In this document: positions 15,155-16,248 of the stretch, one piece after another
How positions within the stretch are numbered: the first letter of the stretch is position 1
Layout of the letters: each line of letters starts with the position of its first letter
Source of the DNA: UBA987 sp047620825
Lineage (GTDB): Bacteria; Bacteroidota; Bacteroidia; NS11-12g; UBA9320
DNA: 16,248 nucleotides
NCBI GenBank assembly: GCA_047620825.1
Contig: JBLHOC010000065.1
Span: forward strand, 1 to 16,248
Direction: 5' to 3'
Program-made: the position numbers and the translations under genes
Notes under the pieces: generated by a model
Seen by the model: only the letters and a program-made list of their open reading frames with translations
Database searches by the model: none
Told to the model about the DNA's origin: nothing

Positions 15155-15192
15155 ATTCAATCATTCAGTAGCTTGCTACCGGTGTTATAGCC
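15142..15192. repeat. Imperfect hairpin segment, attC-like in form
   Basis: GGCCACAAC (15142-15150) can pair with GTTATAGCC (15184-15192) at 7 of 9 positions. Inside lies a tight hairpin, GTAGC-TT-GCTAC (15168-15179). Outer arms ending in AAC and beginning with GTT recall integron attC sites, but the arms deviate from the RYYYAAC/GTTRRRY consensus and 51 bases is short. No integrase is in the window. Confidence 0.3.
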
Positions 15193-15215
15193 AGTGCTTC
15201 AACCTTCTAAAGGTA

Positions 15216-16067
15216 TTAATTACCAACAATCACCCTTTGATTGAAAGTACCATCTCCATTAGTGACTTTAACCAAATAAATCCCATTAGCTAAATTGAAA
15301 GCCACTATGTTGGAAAACTGATTTGATTTCGTGATGTGAACCATTTGCCCTAATTGATTAAATATTTCAATCGTTAAATTTTCATTTGGCTCTGTAATTT
15401 CGATTGTAAAGTTTCCTGAATTCGGGTTAGGATAAATGATTATTTTGGGTTTTGTCAGATTGTTAACCCAGCTTGTTGTCGAAATTTCTTTGCAAGTCTC
15501 GGAAAAACATCCGGCATTGTTTAACACTTTTAAGCAAGCCGTATAGCCTGCTGGGAAGTTGGGGTAGTTGTAAGTGTTTTTGGGGTTGGTCGTGTTTAGT
15601 TTTTCGCCATCTCCAAATGTCCATTGGTATTGGGTGGCATTAGTTTCCACGGCGTTAAAATTTACTTGTTCGCCATTTGTTGTAAAATAGAAATCAGAAT
15701 TAGGATTGGCATTGACAGTTACGGCCATTGTGATGGAATCGGAACAACCATCAGGAACAATTGCGACCAAAGTAACAATGTACGTTAGAGTAATGCCTCC
15801 AATATTGTAAGGGTGTTTTGGAGATTTGAGACTGGAACTTTCCCCATCTCCAAATTTCCAATTGAAACTGGTAGCATCTTGTGAAAGGTTCATAAAAAGG
15901 ACACTGTCGTTTTCACATACATCATCAGCACTATAATTGGCTTTGGATTGAACTTTAAGGTCAATCTCCTTTTTAATTGAGTCGCTGCAACCATTGGATG
16001 AAGTAAGCTTTAAAACGATGATTTTTTTACCGGAATTCTTAAATAAGATACTTGGGTTCACTAGCAT
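15216..16067 (-). CDS. C-terminal fragment of a PKD-repeat T9SS adhesin (probably 5'-truncated)
   Basis: 283 residues from the first ATG, but with no signal peptide: translation would begin in the middle of a PKD domain (LVNPSILFKNSG, then a ...SSNGCSDS strand). Two full PKD domains follow, each with the W-x-FGDG motif (Trp70-KFGDG and Trp149-TFGDG), and then a type A T9SS sorting domain (YPNPNSGNFTIEI at 212-224, NLANGIYLVKVTNGDG and a final RVIVGN). Proteins of this kind are large surface adhesins exported by T9SS. Upstream the same frame carries a degenerate WSF...NP signature and then an in-frame TAA at 16136-16134. This is most likely the tail of a broken larger gene, not a functional secreted protein. 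Confidence 0.7.
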   Translation of the reverse strand: MLVNPSILFKNSGKKIIVLKLTSSNGCSDSIKKEIDLKVQSKANYSADDVCENDSVLFMNLSQDATSFNWKFGDGESSSLKSPKHPYNIGGITLTYIVTLVAIVPDGCSDSITMAVTVNANPNSDFYFTTNGEQVNFNAVETNATQYQWTFGDGEKLNTTNPKNTYNYPNFPAGYTACLKVLNNAGCFSETCKEISTTSWVNNLTKPKIIIYPNPNSGNFTIEITEPNENLTIEIFNQLGQMVHITKSNQFSNIVAFNLANGIYLVKVTNGDGTFNQRVIVGN

Positions 16068-16248
16068 CCGAAAGTTTTCAATAAATGACCAAAATGTCTC
16101 TACACCCCAGTAAATACGTGATTGAAGTAGGATTTACCCAGAAAATAAGTCGACATCAAGTGTCATCTTTGTTTGCCGAGATAGAGTAACTTTTTTCACT
16201 CCTTCATTTACTTGGTTGCATACGTAATCCAATGATAGGTAGTGATAC
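16068..16248 (-). pseudogene. Upstream decayed part of the PKD adhesin gene
   Basis: In the same frame as the downstream fragment the sequence is open from the window edge except for one TAA (16136-16134). Just before the fragment it reads VETFWSFIENFR, where a PKD domain should read W-x-FGDG-x-x-S, so the domain is damaged. The 37 codons beyond the stop (including NQVNEGVKKVTLSRQTK) show no domain I recognise. The region may be adhesin gene turned to neutral drift, or unrelated sequence joined to it. Confidence 0.35.

Larger units (their letters stand above)
14855..15215. other. 361-base non-coding stretch between the transposase and the PKD fragment
   Basis: AT-rich and without a credible gene. 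It holds the likely right end of the IS (near 14921-14943), a 20-base inverted repeat at 15057-15076, the second copy of an intergenic repeat (15122-15154) and a foldable segment at 15142-15192. No tRNA, terminator with a T run, or CRISPR-like array is seen. Confidence 0.6.

Noticed and set aside
16114..16137. VNPTSITY reading in another minus-strand frame, resembling the VNPTSTTTY motif of Bacteroidota adhesins
   Set aside because: Only eight residues match and the frame ends soon after. The frame in phase with the downstream PKD domains explains the region better, so it is treated as chance or, at most, a weak sign of a second frameshift.

Overview
The window looks like a chromosomal segment of a member of the Bacteroidota, probably of the Flavobacteriales. 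The evidence is low GC content, C-terminal type A sorting domains of the type IX secretion system (T9SS) on both edge proteins, several lipobox lipoproteins, and promoter elements matching the Bacteroidota -7 consensus TAnnTTTG upstream of folD, the desaturase gene and hipB. The species cannot be named from the sequence.

Layout. (1) Bases 1-1184 (+) hold the 3' end of a large secreted protein with repeated Ig-like units and a T9SS signal. (2) Bases 1187-5528 (-) are a tight five-gene operon: four related small lipoproteins in an A-B-B-A order, joined by identical 11-nt overlaps, followed by a secreted subtilisin-like protease. (3) Bases 5644-7956 (+) carry folD and queE as an operon, then a membrane acyl desaturase. 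Downstream are a transglutaminase-like lipoprotein (-), a PhnA/YjdM zinc-ribbon protein (+) and the conserved P-loop NTPase ychF (+). This is ordinary core genome. (4) Bases 10710-16248 are accessory and partly decayed: a secreted MORN-like protein directly behind a frameshifted ferritin remnant, a DNRLRE-domain lipoprotein gene interrupted by one in-frame stop, an intact hipBA toxin-antitoxin pair with three operator palindromes, an IS1-family transposase, and the C-terminal fragment of a PKD-repeat T9SS adhesin.

How parts fit together. folD (one-carbon metabolism) and queE (deazaguanine synthesis) form a two-gene unit driven by one promoter. hipB should repress hipBA through palindromes that overlap the promoter region and the hipB start codon. 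The four lipoproteins and the protease are almost certainly co-transcribed and probably translationally coupled, so they may act together at the cell envelope, but their function is unknown. The right-hand third has an IS element, a toxin-antitoxin pair, three damaged genes and a repeated intergenic motif next to two of the damaged genes, as expected of a turnover hotspot.

The least described items are the four-lipoprotein/protease operon and the repeated, possibly recombination-related intergenic element at 11666-11696 and 15122-15154. Nothing here proves a new system.
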